This document shows, piece after piece, positions 20,901-31,143 of a stretch of DNA of 64,000 nucleotides (position 1 is its first letter; each line of letters opens with the position of its first letter). A program made the translations under genes and the position numbers. This stretch comes from an uncultured Pseudomonas sp. (GTDB lineage: Bacteria > Pseudomonadota > Gammaproteobacteria > Pseudomonadales > Pseudomonadaceae): positions 62,001-126,000 of the forward strand of contig NZ_CAMPHV010000004.1 in the NCBI RefSeq assembly GCF_946886105.1. Reading direction: 5' to 3'. The notes beneath the pieces are model-generated. The model did not search any database, was not told where the DNA came from, and saw nothing but the letters and a program-made list of their open reading frames with translations.

Positions 20901-21391
20901 TGTTCGTACACGGTGTCGACGCAGCGGTAGCCCGAGGCTTCCAGGCGCGTGCGCATCTGCTCGACATCGAGCTTCTGTCCGACATCCAGCACCAGGCTGC
21001 TGCCGAGCAGGAAGCGCGTCGGCGCCAGGCGGTGTAGGGCAGTGGTAATCGGCACTACCAGAACGCCGTGTTTCAGCTCAGGCAGGCGATAGAGCGCGGC
21101 GATGCGCTGGGAAATGATGTCCTGGTGCGGCGAGAACAGGTCGTAGGGCAGGGTTTCCCAATCGGGGAAGTGCAGCACCGGCAGTTCGGGCGCGAAAAAC
21201 CGCAGCTCCTGCTCCAGGCGCTCGGCGCTCTGGCTGTCGGCGGTCAGCAGCAGGGTGAAGCGGCGGGCGGCGCTGGCGGCCTCGGCGATCGCCAGGCTCA
21301 GCGCGGCGCCGGGCAGGTTGCCCCAGTGTTGTTTGCCCGCGCTGGCCGGCAGGGACGGTAGGTGCAATATGGACTCGGGGGTTACGGGCAC
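17939..21391 (-). CDS. mfd: Transcription-repair coupling factor Mfd
   Basis: A 1150-residue translocase, essentially the length of E. coli Mfd. It removes RNA polymerase stalled at lesions and recruits UvrA. The N-terminal UvrB-homology region includes FPDWETLPYD and PLRIDLFDDEIETLRTFDP; a CarD-like RNA-polymerase interaction domain (GAPVVHIDHGVGRYLGL) lies near residue 490. RecG-like helicase motifs follow: Walker A CGDVGFGKTEVAMRAAF, DEEH in VIIDEEHRFGVRQKE, and HQLRGRVGRS. A C-terminal TRCF domain closes the protein. It is divergent from the GAPDH gene. Confidence 0.98.
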   Translation of the reverse strand: MPVTPESILHLPSLPASAGKQHWGNLPGAALSLAIAEAASAARRFTLLLTADSQSAERLEQELRFFAPELPVLHFPDWETLPYDLFSPHQDIISQRIAALYRLPELKHGVLVVPITTALHRLAPTRFLLGSSLVLDVGQKLDVEQMRTRLEASGYRCVDTVYEHGEFAVRGALIDLFPMGSKQPLRIDLFDDEIETLRTFDPETQRSIDKVDSIKLLPAREFPLEKKAVTDFRGRFRERFDVDFRRCPIYQDLSTGITPAGIEYYIPLFFEETATLFDYLPQDTQVFSLPGVEKAAEQFWNDARNRYEERRVDPERPLLPPADIFLPVEDCFARLKEWPRVVVSQDDIEAGVGRQRFSARPLPDLAIEAKATEPLSALRRFVEEYPGRILFCAESAGRREVLLELLARLKLKPLEVAGWSEFTSGKERLGICIAPLDEGLLLDDLALIAESPLFGQRVMQRRRREKSRDGGDNVIKNLAELREGAPVVHIDHGVGRYLGLITLEIDGQAAEFLALMYAEEAKLYVPVASLHLIARYTGSDDALAPLHRLGSETWQKAKRKAAEQVRDVAAELLDIYARRAAREGYAFADPKADYATFSAGFPFEETPDQQAAIEAVHDDMLAAKPMDRLICGDVGFGKTEVAMRAAFIAVHGGKQVAVLVPTTLLAQQHYNSFRDRFADWPVKVEVMSRFKSAKEVSDAMQQLAEGKVDIVIGTHKLLQGDVKFSNLGLVIIDEEHRFGVRQKEQLKALRSEVDILTLTATPIPRTLNMAVSGMRDLSIIATPPARRLSVRTFVMEQNNPTIKEALLRELLRGGQVYYLHNDVKTIEKCAADLAELVPEARIGIGHGQMRERELEQVMGDFYHKRFNVLIASTIIETGIDVPSANTIIIERADKFGLAQLHQLRGRVGRSHHQAYAYLLTPPRKQMTEDAQKRLEAISGAQDLGAGFLLATHDLEIRGAGELLGDGQSGQIQAVGFTLYMEMLERAVKAIRKGEQPNLDQPLGGGPEINLRVPALIPEDYLPDVHTRLILYKRIASAINEDGLKELQVEMIDRFGLLPEPSKNLIRLTLLKLQAEKLGIKKVDAGPQGGRLEFAADTCVDPMTLIKLIQSQPSRYKFEGATLFKFQVPMERPEERFNTLEALFERLTPSS

Positions 21392-21471
21392 GGGTAGCTC
21401 ACGGTCATACGACAGGGCTGGCGATTGTAACTATCCACGCCGGGTGCTGTCAGTGTTTCGTCCGCTGCAGA

Positions 21472-21500
21472 TTGCCGGCGATAGCCCGCGTCGGCATAAT
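21472..21500 (+). promoter_or_regulatory. Probable promoter of the GAPDH gene
   Basis: TTGCCG at 21472-21477, a 17-base spacer and CATAAT at 21495-21500 form a reasonable sigma-70 promoter, 25 bases before the ATG at 21525. Confidence 0.5.
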
Positions 21501-21524
21501 GTAGCCCCCTTTTTAAGCCCCTAC

Positions 21525-22991
21525 ATGTGGAAGGTACTGCCCGTGACTCAGAAGCCCGACCAGTGTCTTGGTGAGTGGATCGATCGAGAAGCCCTTGCGG
21601 AAGCGATGATTCCGATGATTGGCCAGCTCTACCGTAATAACAACGTGGTCACCTCGATCTACGGCCGTGGTCTGATCAACCGCTCGGTGATCGATATTCT
21701 CAAGGCTCACCGTTTCGCCCGCCATCGCCTGGCCGACGATAAAGAGCTGTCGGTGCATGACACTTTCCCCATCCTCAAGACCATGAGCGAGCTCAAGCTG
21801 GGCGCCGCTTCGGTGGACCTGGGCAAGATGGTCGGCAAGTTCAAGGCTGAGGGCGAAGGCCGCAGCATCGAGCAATTCGTCAAGGACGAGTTGGCCGAGG
21901 TGGCGGGTGCGCAAAATAGCGCGGGCCGCGAGGGCACCGATGTCGTGCTCTACGGTTTCGGTCGTATCGGTCGCTTGCTGGCGCGCATCCTGATCGAGAA
22001 AACCGGCGGCGGTGATGGTCTGCGTTTGCGCGCCATCGTCGTGCGCAAGGGCGCGAGCAACGATCTGGTCAAGCGTGCCAGTCTGCTGCGCCGCGACTCG
22101 GTGCATGGCAAGTTCAACGGCACCATCACCATCGACGAGGAAAACAATACCCTCACCGCCAACGGCAACCTGATCCAGATCATCTACGCCAAGTCGCCGA
22201 CCGAGGTGGATTACACCCAATACGGCATCAAGAACGCTCTGCTAGTCGACAACACCGGCGTATGGCGCGATGCCGAAGGTCTGGGGCAGCACCTGGCGTG
22301 CCCGGGCATCGACCGCGTCGTGCTCACTGCGCCAGGCAAAGGTGCGCTGAAAAATATCGTGCACGGCATCAACCATGGCGAAATCAGCGCTGACGACAAG
22401 ATCATTTCCGCGGCGTCCTGTACCACCAACGCCATCGTGCCGGTGCTCAAGGCGGTCAACGATCAGTACGGGATCGTCAACGGCCATGTCGAAACCGTTC
22501 ATTCGTACACCAACGACCAGAACCTGATCGACAACTTCCACAAGGGCAGCCGTCGCGGTCGTAGTGCCGCGTTGAACATGGTGATCACCGAAACCGGCGC
22601 CGCCACTGCCGCTGCCAAGGCCTTGCCGGTGCTCAAGGGCAAGCTGACCGGCAACGCCATTCGCGTGCCGACGCCAAACGTGTCCATGGCTATCCTCAAT
22701 CTGAACCTGGAGAAGGCTACCACCCGCGAAGAGATCAACGAATACCTGCGCCAGATGGCTATGCATTCGGATCTGCAGAAGCAGATCGATTTCGTCAGCT
22801 CCCAGGAAGTGGTCTCCACCGACTTCGTCGGTTCGCGTCATGCTGGTGTGGTCGACGCCGAGGCGACCATCGCCAACGACAACCGCGTCGTGCTCTACGT
22901 GTGGTACGACAACGAGTTCGGCTACAGCTGTCAGGTGGTGCGCGTGATGGAAGACATGGCCGGGGTCAACCCGCCGGCGTTTCCGCGCTAA
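21525..22991 (+). CDS. Glyceraldehyde-3-phosphate dehydrogenase with N-terminal extension
   Basis: The 488-residue protein is about 150 residues longer than typical GAPDH. The extra ~135 N-terminal residues (MWKVLPVTQKPDQCLGEWID...) are helical and unassigned. The NAD-binding motif is GFGRIGR at 144-150 and the catalytic site SAASCTTN contains Cys299; the C-terminus has YDNEFGYSCQVVRVM. Pseudomonas carries this long form as a separate paralogue of normal Gap; it may serve gluconeogenic flux or have another role, which I cannot tell. The start at 21525 agrees with the family; the open frame reaches back across the mfd promoter. Confidence 0.9.
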   Translation: MWKVLPVTQKPDQCLGEWIDREALAEAMIPMIGQLYRNNNVVTSIYGRGLINRSVIDILKAHRFARHRLADDKELSVHDTFPILKTMSELKLGAASVDLGKMVGKFKAEGEGRSIEQFVKDELAEVAGAQNSAGREGTDVVLYGFGRIGRLLARILIEKTGGGDGLRLRAIVVRKGASNDLVKRASLLRRDSVHGKFNGTITIDEENNTLTANGNLIQIIYAKSPTEVDYTQYGIKNALLVDNTGVWRDAEGLGQHLACPGIDRVVLTAPGKGALKNIVHGINHGEISADDKIISAASCTTNAIVPVLKAVNDQYGIVNGHVETVHSYTNDQNLIDNFHKGSRRGRSAALNMVITETGAATAAAKALPVLKGKLTGNAIRVPTPNVSMAILNLNLEKATTREEINEYLRQMAMHSDLQKQIDFVSSQEVVSTDFVGSRHAGVVDAEATIANDNRVVLYVWYDNEFGYSCQVVRVMEDMAGVNPPAFPR

Positions 22992-23008
22992 GCGTCGTCA
23001 GTGCTTGA

Positions 23009-23040
23009 AAAAAACGGGAGCTTCGGCTCCCGTTTTTCGT
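23009..23040. terminator. Bidirectional intrinsic terminator
   Basis: AAAAACGGGAGC, tetraloop TTCG, GCTCCCGTTTTT: a 12-bp stem with U-tracts on both strands, 19 bases after the GAPDH stop. Confidence 0.9.
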
Positions 23041-23087
23041 TTTTCGTTTCTGCTTTTCCGGTGTCTGACTCATGGACAAGAGGTTGG

Positions 23088-23648
23088 TCATGGCGCCAGC
23101 AGGCGGCCGCGCAGGTCGTCCGAGAGTCCTTTCGGTGCCAACCATATCCCCAGATACACCTTGGCCAGTTGTGGGTTCTGACTGGTAAAGGCGATTTCGC
23201 CGTTGCGTTCCAGGGTCAGGCCGCTGCTGGGGCTGAAGTTCAGGGCGTAGCGGTCGCCGGCGCGGATGTCGCGGAAGTTGTCGTGCAGGGCATCGAGCGC
23301 ATCGCGTAACGGCTCGAGGGTGCGGGCGTCGTGTTGTCTGTTCAGGGTGGTCCAGGCGGCCTCGATCACGTCTTCGCGGTCGATATCGCGAAAGTAGTAG
23401 AGCTCCAGGCGCTGGCTTAGCGGGGCGTCAAAGGCGTCGCCCGGGCTGGCTTGGCGCGGGGCGTAGAAGGCTGCGGCATAGACGTCGACCCACAGGTAGG
23501 TCAGGACGCTTTGGTTCTTGCGCTCCAGCGCTTCTCGGTTCAGTTCGAATCCGCTGCTGAAACCGGCCTCGCGCAAGCGCTCGCCGGTGTTGGCGAGCAG
23601 GGTGTCGCTCAGCAATAGCAACGCGCTAAACAGCAGTATTCGACGCAT
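23088..23648 (-). CDS. Chalcone isomerase-like periplasmic protein
   Basis: A 186-residue protein with an N-terminal signal (MRRILLFSALLLLSDTLLA) and a chalcone isomerase-like domain, seen in YLWVDVYAAAFYAPRQ, LELYYFRDIDREDVIEAAW and the end PQLAKVYLGIWLAPKGLSDDLRGRLL. Bacterial members are periplasmic, of unknown substrate, and do not make flavonoids. It is monocistronic and divergent from nqrA. As I recall PAO1 has an amino-acid permease near this place instead, so this gene may mark a local difference. Confidence 0.8.
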   Translation of the reverse strand: MRRILLFSALLLLSDTLLANTGERLREAGFSSGFELNREALERKNQSVLTYLWVDVYAAAFYAPRQASPGDAFDAPLSQRLELYYFRDIDREDVIEAAWTTLNRQHDARTLEPLRDALDALHDNFRDIRAGDRYALNFSPSSGLTLERNGEIAFTSQNPQLAKVYLGIWLAPKGLSDDLRGRLLAP

Positions 23649-23781
23649 GATCCTACTCCGGAGGGCGAATGTCCTTGTTTCGCCTGGAAGGGGGTATCGG
23701 TCAAGCCGGCATATGTTGCCCGCTGTTGCAGAAAGCTCAAAAAAAGCCCGGGTTCGGGTGGTCAGTGGCAGGGGTGCTCTT

Positions 23782-23787
23782 TATAAT
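23782..23787 (+). promoter_or_regulatory. Probable -10 element of the nqr operon
   Basis: A perfect TATAAT preceded by a poor -35 region. Transcription from here would give nqrA a leader of about 125 nt. The -35 weakness suggests an activator or another promoter. Confidence 0.4.
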
Positions 23788-23832
23788 CGAGCGGATTTTT
23801 TCCTCGCGTTCGACATCACAAGCAGTGCCTAA

Positions 23833-25257
<1,425 letters not shown>

Positions 25258-25260
25258 TCC

Positions 25261-26472
25261 ATGGGTATCCGTGCATTCCTCGATAAAATCGAGCACAACT
25301 TCGAGAAGGGCGGCAAGTACGAGAAGTGGTATGCCCTCTACGAGGCCATCGACACCTTCTTCTATCGCCCTGGCAGCGTGACCAAAACCACCGCTCACGT
25401 GCGTGACGGTATTGACCTCAAGCGCATGATGATCACCGTTTGGGTCTGTACGTTCCCAGCGATGTTCTTCGGCATGTGGAACGCGGGCTATCAGGCCAAC
25501 CTGATTTTCGCGCAAAACCCCGAGCTGTTGGCTAACCAGGAAGGTTGGCACTTTGCGCTGATCAGTTCTCTCGCCGGTTTCGACCCCAATAGCCTCTGGG
25601 ACAACTTCGTCCAGGGCGCTGCATGGTTCCTGCCGGTGTACGGGGTGGTCTTCATCGTCGGCGGTTTCTGGGAAGTACTGTTCGCCTCGATCCGCAAACA
25701 TGAAGTCAACGAAGGTTTCTTCGTCACGTCGGTGCTGTTCGCCCTGATTCTGCCGCCGAGTATTCCTTTATGGCAGGTGGCGCTGGGCATCAGCTTCGGC
25801 GTGGTGATCGGCAAGGAAGTATTCGGTGGTACCGGCAAGAACTTTCTCAACCCGGCCTTGACCGGCCGTGCCTTCCTGTTCTTCGCGTATCCGGCGCAAA
25901 TGTCCGGCGATGCGGTATGGACTACGGTCGACGGATTCGCTGGCGCAACCGCATTGAGTCTGGCCGCTTCAGGCGGTATCGAGAGCGTGATCGGCCAGGG
26001 CATCACCTGGATGGACGCGTTCGTCGGCACCATTCACGGCTCGCTCGGCGAAACCAGCACCTTGGCTATCGCTATCGGCGGCCTGGTGTTGTTGATCACC
26101 AAGATCGCCTCCTGGCGCATCGTCGCCGGCGTGATGCTCGGCATGATCGGTCTCAGCCTGTTGTTCAACCTGCTCGGTTCGACCACCAACCCGATGTTCG
26201 CCATGCCCTGGTATTGGCACCTGGTCGTCGGCGGTTTCGCCTTCGGTATGTTTTTTATGGCCACCGACCCGGTGTCGGCGTCCATGACCAATACCGGCAA
26301 GTGGATTTTCGGTGCCTTGATCGGGGTGATGGTGGTGTTGATCCGCGTGGTCAACCCGGCCTTCCCGGAAGGCATGATGCTGGCGATTCTGTTCGCCAAC
26401 CTGTTTGCACCGCTGATCGACCACTTCGTCGTTCAAGCCAATATCAAGCGGAGGCTGGCACGTAATGTCTAG
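25261..26472 (+). CDS. nqrB: Na+-NQR subunit B
   Basis: A 403-residue integral membrane subunit with about ten membrane segments. The covalent FMN site is Thr230 in DGFAGAT, to be filled by ApbE. It forms the Na+ channel and carries riboflavin and FMN. A conserved Gly-rich loop, [16 protein letters not shown], is visible. It begins 3 bases after nqrA and overlaps nqrC by 8 bases. Confidence 0.96.
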   Translation: MGIRAFLDKIEHNFEKGGKYEKWYALYEAIDTFFYRPGSVTKTTAHVRDGIDLKRMMITVWVCTFPAMFFGMWNAGYQANLIFAQNPELLANQEGWHFALISSLAGFDPNSLWDNFVQGAAWFLPVYGVVFIVGGFWEVLFASIRKHEVNEGFFVTSVLFALILPPSIPLWQVALGISFGVVIGKEVFGGTGKNFLNPALTGRAFLFFAYPAQMSGDAVWTTVDGFAGATALSLAASGGIESVIGQGITWMDAFVGTIHGSLGETSTLAIAIGGLVLLITKIASWRIVAGVMLGMIGLSLLFNLLGSTTNPMFAMPWYWHLVVGGFAFGMFFMATDPVSASMTNTGKWIFGALIGVMVVLIRVVNPAFPEGMMLAILFANLFAPLIDHFVVQANIKRRLARNV

Positions 26473-27250
26473 TCAAAAAGAATCCACCGCCCGCACCCTG
26501 ACGGTAGCCCTGCTGGTCTGCCTGGTGTGCTCGGTGTTCGTTGCCGGCGCCGCCGTGGCGCTCAAGCCGACCCAGTTGGACAACCGTCTGCTGGACAAGC
26601 AGCGCAGCATCCTCGCGATCGCCGGCCTGGGCGAGGCGAGCATGTCGGCGCGCGCAGTCAAGGAGCTGTTCAACAGCACCATCAGCGCCAAGCTGGTCAA
26701 CCTGGAAACCGGCGAATTCTCCGATGCCTACGATCCGTTGACTTTCGATCCGCTGAAGGCTGCGAAGGACCCGAAACTTTCCAGCGTCCTGCCGGCCAGT
26801 GAAGATATCGCCGGGATCAAGCGTCAGGAGAAATTCAGTACTGTCTACATAGTCGAGAAAGACGGCCAGATCGATACCATGATCCTGCCGGTTCGCGGTT
26901 ACGGTCTGTGGTCCACGCTTTACGGCTTCATCGCGCTCAAGGGCGATCTGAAGACCGTGGTCGGCATGGGCTTCTACCAGCACGGCGAAACCCCGGGGCT
27001 GGGCGGCGAAGTGGATAATCCGAAATGGACCGGTCAATGGCCGGGTAAAGTCGTCTACGAGGATGGTTCCGTGGCCGTGCAGGTGGTTAAAGGCGGTGTC
27101 GATCCGCAGAGCCCCGAGGCGGAGCATCAGGTCGATGCCCTGGCCGGCGCCACCTTGACCAGTAAAGGTGTGGAGAATCTGTTGAGATTCTGGCTGGGCG
27201 AGAACGGCTTCGGTCCCTTTATCGAGAACCTGCGCGCAGGGGAGGCTTGA
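26465..27250 (+). CDS. nqrC: Na+-NQR subunit C
   Basis: A 261-residue subunit with one N-terminal membrane helix ([23 protein letters not shown]) and a periplasmic FMN-binding domain. The FMN is attached to Thr230 in [12 protein letters not shown], a variant of the D-x-x-S-G-A-T flavinylation motif with Ala instead of Ser. It overlaps nqrB by 8 bases, implying translational coupling. Confidence 0.96.
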   Translation: MSSQKESTARTLTVALLVCLVCSVFVAGAAVALKPTQLDNRLLDKQRSILAIAGLGEASMSARAVKELFNSTISAKLVNLETGEFSDAYDPLTFDPLKAAKDPKLSSVLPASEDIAGIKRQEKFSTVYIVEKDGQIDTMILPVRGYGLWSTLYGFIALKGDLKTVVGMGFYQHGETPGLGGEVDNPKWTGQWPGKVVYEDGSVAVQVVKGGVDPQSPEAEHQVDALAGATLTSKGVENLLRFWLGENGFGPFIENLRAGEA

Positions 27251-27252
27251 TC

Positions 27253-27921
27253 ATGTCGCAACCCACGATCAAACAAGTGTTGTTGGACCCTATCTTCAAT
27301 AACAACCCCATTGGTCTGCAGATCCTCGGTATCTGTTCGGCCCTGGCGGTGACTTCGAACCTGAAAACCGCGCTGGTAATGTCCATCGCGCTGACCCTGG
27401 TGACCGGTTTCTCCAATCTGTTCATCTCGATGATCCGCAGTCAGATCCCCAGCTCGATCCGCATGATCGTGCAGATGGTGATCATCGCCTCGCTGGTAAT
27501 CGTGGTGGATCAGGTACTCAAGGCCTATGCCTTCAGCCTGTCCAAGCAGTTGTCGGTATTCGTCGGTCTGATCATCACCAACTGCATCGTGATGGGCCGC
27601 GCAGAAGCCTTCGCCATGCAGAACCCGCCGGTACTGTCGTTCTTCGACGGCATCGGTAACGGTCTCGGTTACAGCGCCATGCTGATCGCCCTGGGCTTCA
27701 TTCGCGAGCTGTTCGGCGCGGGCAAGCTGATGGGTTACGAAATCATTCCGGTGATCAACGACGGCGGTTGGTATCAGCCCAACGGCCTGTTGCTGCTGCC
27801 GCCTTCGGCGTTCTTCCTGATCGGTTTGTTTATTTGGGCGCTACGCAGCTGGAAAAAAGAGCAGCTCGAGCAACCGAGCTACAAGATGGCGCCGCAAGTC
27901 TCGAATAAGGAGGCTTATTAA
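27253..27921 (+). CDS. nqrD: Na+-NQR subunit D
   Basis: A 222-residue membrane subunit with six predicted helices and the MGRAEAFAM and [10 protein letters not shown] blocks; a Cys in the ITNCIVMG segment helps ligate the intramembrane 2Fe-2S centre shared with NqrE. ATG 27253 is chosen over the TTG at 27247. GGAGG lies 7 bases upstream, inside the end of nqrC. Confidence 0.96.
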   Translation: MSQPTIKQVLLDPIFNNNPIGLQILGICSALAVTSNLKTALVMSIALTLVTGFSNLFISMIRSQIPSSIRMIVQMVIIASLVIVVDQVLKAYAFSLSKQLSVFVGLIITNCIVMGRAEAFAMQNPPVLSFFDGIGNGLGYSAMLIALGFIRELFGAGKLMGYEIIPVINDGGWYQPNGLLLLPPSAFFLIGLFIWALRSWKKEQLEQPSYKMAPQVSNKEAY

Positions 27922-28529
27922 TGGAACATTACGTTAGCTTGCTGGCCAAGGCCGTGTTCGTCGAGAACATGGCGCTGGCCTTCTTCCTCGGCATGTGCAC
28001 CTTCATCGCCATCTCGAAGAAAGTAGAGACGGCGATTGGCCTGGGTATCGCGGTCGTTGTCGTACAGGTGATCACCGTACCGGCGAACAACCTGATTTAT
28101 ACCTATCTGCTCAAAGATGGTGCCCTGGCTTGGGCCGGTCTGCCGGAAGTCGATCTGAGCTTCCTCGGTCTGCTCAGCTACATCGGGGTGATCGCGGCGA
28201 TCGTACAGATCCTTGAAATGCTCCTGGATAAGTACGTACCCAGTCTGTACAACGCCCTCGGCGTATTCCTGCCTTTGATTACCGTGAACTGCGCGATCAT
28301 GGGCGGCACGCTGTTCATGGTCGAGCGCGACTACAACTTGGCGGAAAGTACGGTCTACGGTTTCGGTTCAGGTCTCTCCTGGGCGCTGGCAATCACCGCG
28401 TTGGCGGGGATTCGCGAGAAACTCAAGTACAGCGACGTTCCAGCTGGCCTTCAGGGCTTGGGCATCACCTTTATCACCATCGGTCTGATGTCTCTGGGCT
28501 TCATGTCCTTCTCCGGCGTGCAGTTGTAA
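27921..28529 (+). CDS. nqrE: Na+-NQR subunit E
   Basis: A 202-residue membrane subunit with six helices, homologous to Nqr[19 protein letters not shown] supplies a Cys for the shared iron site, and [15 protein letters not shown] the other. The start overlaps the nqrD stop by one base (TAATG). Confidence 0.96.
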   Translation: MEHYVSLLAKAVFVENMALAFFLGMCTFIAISKKVETAIGLGIAVVVVQVITVPANNLIYTYLLKDGALAWAGLPEVDLSFLGLLSYIGVIAAIVQILEMLLDKYVPSLYNALGVFLPLITVNCAIMGGTLFMVERDYNLAESTVYGFGSGLSWALAITALAGIREKLKYSDVPAGLQGLGITFITIGLMSLGFMSFSGVQL

Positions 28530-28543
28530 GGAAGGATGAATAG

Positions 28544-29770
28544 ATGATCAATTATCAAATCTTTCTCGCGATCGGCATGTTCACCGGCATTGTGCTGGCG
28601 TTGGTGCTGATCATCCTGATGGCGCGCGCCAAGCTGGTTTCCAGCGGCGACGTGAGCATCGAGATCAATGGCGAAAAAACCATTGTGGTCCCGGCCGGCG
28701 GCAAATTGCTGCAGACCCTGGCGGCCAACAATATCTTCCTCTCCTCGGCATGCGGCGGCGGCGGTACCTGCGCCCAGTGCAAGTGCGTGGTCGAACATGG
28801 TGGCGGCGAAATGCTGCCGACCGAGGAAGCTGCCTTCACTCGCCGCGAAGCCAAGGCTGGCTGGCGTCTGTCCTGCCAGACTCCGGTCAAGCAGGACATG
28901 AAGATCGAGGTGCCGGAAGAAGTCTTCGGGGTGAAGAAGTGGGAGTGCACCGTCGAGTCCAATCCTAACGTGGCCACCTTCATCAAGGAGCTGACGCTGA
29001 AACTGCCGGAAGGCGAGAACGTCGACTTCCGCGCTGGCGGCTACGTGCAACTGGAATGCCCGCCGCACACCGTGCATTACAAGGACTTCGATATCCAGGA
29101 GGAGTACCGCGGCGACTGGGACAAGTTCAACCAGTGGAAGTACGTGTCCAAGGTCGACGAGACCGTGATCCGTGCCTACTCCATGGCCAACTACCCGGAA
29201 GAGCGCGGCCTGGTGAAGTTCAATATCCGTATCGCCTCGCCGCCCCCGGGCAAGGATGATCTGCCGCCGGGCAAGATGTCGTCCTACGTGTTCAGCCTCA
29301 AACCGGGCGACAAGATCACCGTGTACGGCCCGTTCGGCGAGTTCTTCGCCAAGGACACCGACGCCGAGATGGTCTTCATCGGCGGTGGTGCCGGCATGGC
29401 GCCGATGCGCTCGCACATCTTCGACCAGCTCAAGCGGTTGAAGTCCAAGCGCAAGATCAGCTTCTGGTACGGCGCGCGCTCCATGCGTGAAGCCTTCTAC
29501 GTGGAAGAGTACGACCAGTTGCAGGCGGAGAACGAAAACTTCCAGTGGCACCTGGCGCTGTCCGACCCGCTGCCGGAGGACAACTGGAGCGGCCTTAAAG
29601 GCTTCATCCATAACGTGCTGTACGAGAACTATCTGAAGGACCACCCGGCGCCTGAAGATTGCGAGTTCTACATGTGCGGTCCGCCTATGATGAACGCCGC
29701 GGTGATCAAGATGCTGGTCGACCTGGGTGTTGAGGAGGAAAATATCCTGCTCGATGACTTCGGCGGCTAA
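28544..29770 (+). CDS. nqrF: Na+-NQR subunit F
   Basis: The 408-residue electron-input subunit oxidises NADH. It has one N-terminal membrane helix (residues 5-27) and a ferredoxin domain with Cys70, Cys76, Cys79 and Cys111 for a 2Fe-2S cluster. A FAD/NAD reductase domain follows, containing RAYSMANYP (FAD) and [15 protein letters not shown] (NADH), and ends [14 protein letters not shown]...DDFGG. RBS AAGGA lies before ATG 28544. Confidence 0.97.
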   Translation: MINYQIFLAIGMFTGIVLALVLIILMARAKLVSSGDVSIEINGEKTIVVPAGGKLLQTLAANNIFLSSACGGGGTCAQCKCVVEHGGGEMLPTEEAAFTRREAKAGWRLSCQTPVKQDMKIEVPEEVFGVKKWECTVESNPNVATFIKELTLKLPEGENVDFRAGGYVQLECPPHTVHYKDFDIQEEYRGDWDKFNQWKYVSKVDETVIRAYSMANYPEERGLVKFNIRIASPPPGKDDLPPGKMSSYVFSLKPGDKITVYGPFGEFFAKDTDAEMVFIGGGAGMAPMRSHIFDQLKRLKSKRKISFWYGARSMREAFYVEEYDQLQAENENFQWHLALSDPLPEDNWSGLKGFIHNVLYENYLKDHPAPEDCEFYMCGPPMMNAAVIKMLVDLGVEEENILLDDFGG

Positions 29771-29772
29771 GC

Positions 29773-30798
29773 GTGAAGTTAGCAGTATTCCAGCCCGTTA
29801 TCGCTGTCGCTCTTGCGGCAGCCCTAACGGGCTGTTTGCATTCTGAGAAAGTCGAAGAGTTCGGCGGCCCGACCATGGGCAGCACTTACTCGGTCAAATA
29901 CGTAACCGGCGAAGGTGTTGCCGAACGGGCGCGACTCAAGGCCGAGACCGAGGCGATCCTCGCAGAAGTCGATCGGCAGATGTCCACCTACCGCGCCGAC
30001 TCCATTATCTCCGTCTTCAATCAGGCTCCGGCGGGCAGCTGCCTGGCGGTGCCGGTCGAAATGCTGGAGGTGGTGCGTGCCGGCCAGGTATTGGCGCAGG
30101 AAAGCCAAGGCGCCTTCGATCTGACATTGGAACCTTTGCTCAACCTCTGGGGCTTCGGGCCGCAGGCGCGGGTGGAGCGTGTGCCGACCGCCGAGCAGTT
30201 GGCGCAAGCGCGCGAGCGCAGCGGCCACCGGCACCTGCGTATCGAAGGGCAGCAGCTGTGCAAGGACGTCGACCTGCAGCTGGATCTCAACAGCCTGGCG
30301 GCCGGTTATACGGTCGACAGGATCGTCGGTCGTCTGCTCGAGCTGGGCGTCGATAGCTACCTGGTGGACGTCACTGGCGAGCTCAAGGCTGCGGGCAAGA
30401 AGCCGGACGGTCAGTCTTGGCGCATTGCCATCGAGGCGCCGCGGGACGATCAGCGAGTCGCGCAAAGGGTTCTGCAATTGGATGGTTACGGGGTCTCCAC
30501 CTCGGGTGACTACCGTAATTATTTCGAGGAAAACGGCGTGCGTTACTCGCACACCCTGGACCCGCAGACCGGTGCGCCTATCACCCATAAGCTGGCCGCG
30601 GTAACGGTGGTCGATCCGTCGACCTTACGGGCCGATGGTTTGTCTACATTGTTAATGGTGCTTGGTCCGATCAAAGGTCCCGAGTATGCGGAACAAGCAG
30701 GTATCGCGGCGTTTTTCGTGACCCGCGAGGGTGAGGGCTTCGTCACACGGAGCACCGCCGTTTTCGAGCAGCTCTTCGCTGCAGGAGATAAGCAATGA
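29773..30798 (+). CDS. apbE: FAD:protein FMN transferase (lipoprotein)
   Basis: The 341-residue enzyme attaches FMN covalently to NqrB and NqrC threonines. It starts at GTG 29773, two bases after nqrF. The signal peptide ends in lipobox LTGC with Cys21, giving an exported lipoprotein. ApbE motifs are GPTMGSTYSVKY, DLNSLAAGYTVDRI and GVSTSGDYRNY. Its place in the nqr operon fits its role in maturing the pump. Confidence 0.94.
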   Translation: MKLAVFQPVIAVALAAALTGCLHSEKVEEFGGPTMGSTYSVKYVTGEGVAERARLKAETEAILAEVDRQMSTYRADSIISVFNQAPAGSCLAVPVEMLEVVRAGQVLAQESQGAFDLTLEPLLNLWGFGPQARVERVPTAEQLAQARERSGHRHLRIEGQQLCKDVDLQLDLNSLAAGYTVDRIVGRLLELGVDSYLVDVTGELKAAGKKPDGQSWRIAIEAPRDDQRVAQRVLQLDGYGVSTSGDYRNYFEENGVRYSHTLDPQTGAPITHKLAAVTVVDPSTLRADGLSTLLMVLGPIKGPEYAEQAGIAAFFVTREGEGFVTRSTAVFEQLFAAGDKQ

Positions 30799-31025
30799 TT
30801 TGGTTGATCGTGTTTTGCACCATGCTGTTGGTGGTGTCGTTAATGGCCGTTGGCGTGATCATGGGGCGTAAGCCCATCGCCGGATCCTGCGGCGGGATCG
30901 CCAATCTGGGTATCGAAAAGGAATGTTCGATCTGCGGCGGTAGCCGCGAGAAGTGCGAGGAGGTCAACCGCGATTCCTCGCTCAGCGATGGCGACAAGCT
31001 GGCGTACGACGCGACCAAGCGCTAA
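30795..31025 (+). CDS. nqrM: Na+-NQR maturation protein NqrM
   Basis: A 76-residue protein with one N-terminal membrane helix (IWLIVFCTMLLVVSLMAVGVIM) and a Cys cluster at 32, 44, 47 and 54 (SCGG, ECSICGG, EKC). NqrM is needed to insert the intramembrane iron centre of NqrD/NqrE in Vibrio. The ATGA overlap with apbE shows tight coupling. Confidence 0.92.
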   Translation: MIWLIVFCTMLLVVSLMAVGVIMGRKPIAGSCGGIANLGIEKECSICGGSREKCEEVNRDSSLSDGDKLAYDATKR

Positions 31026-31143
31026 TCGCCCGACGCAACACTGATTGTTAGGCTGCGGCTGTATCGATTGCCGGCCCGCGACAACGGGCTGGCCCTGCCG
31101 AGGGTGCGCCATAAGCGCCCCGGTGTGATCTGAAGGAGTAAAC

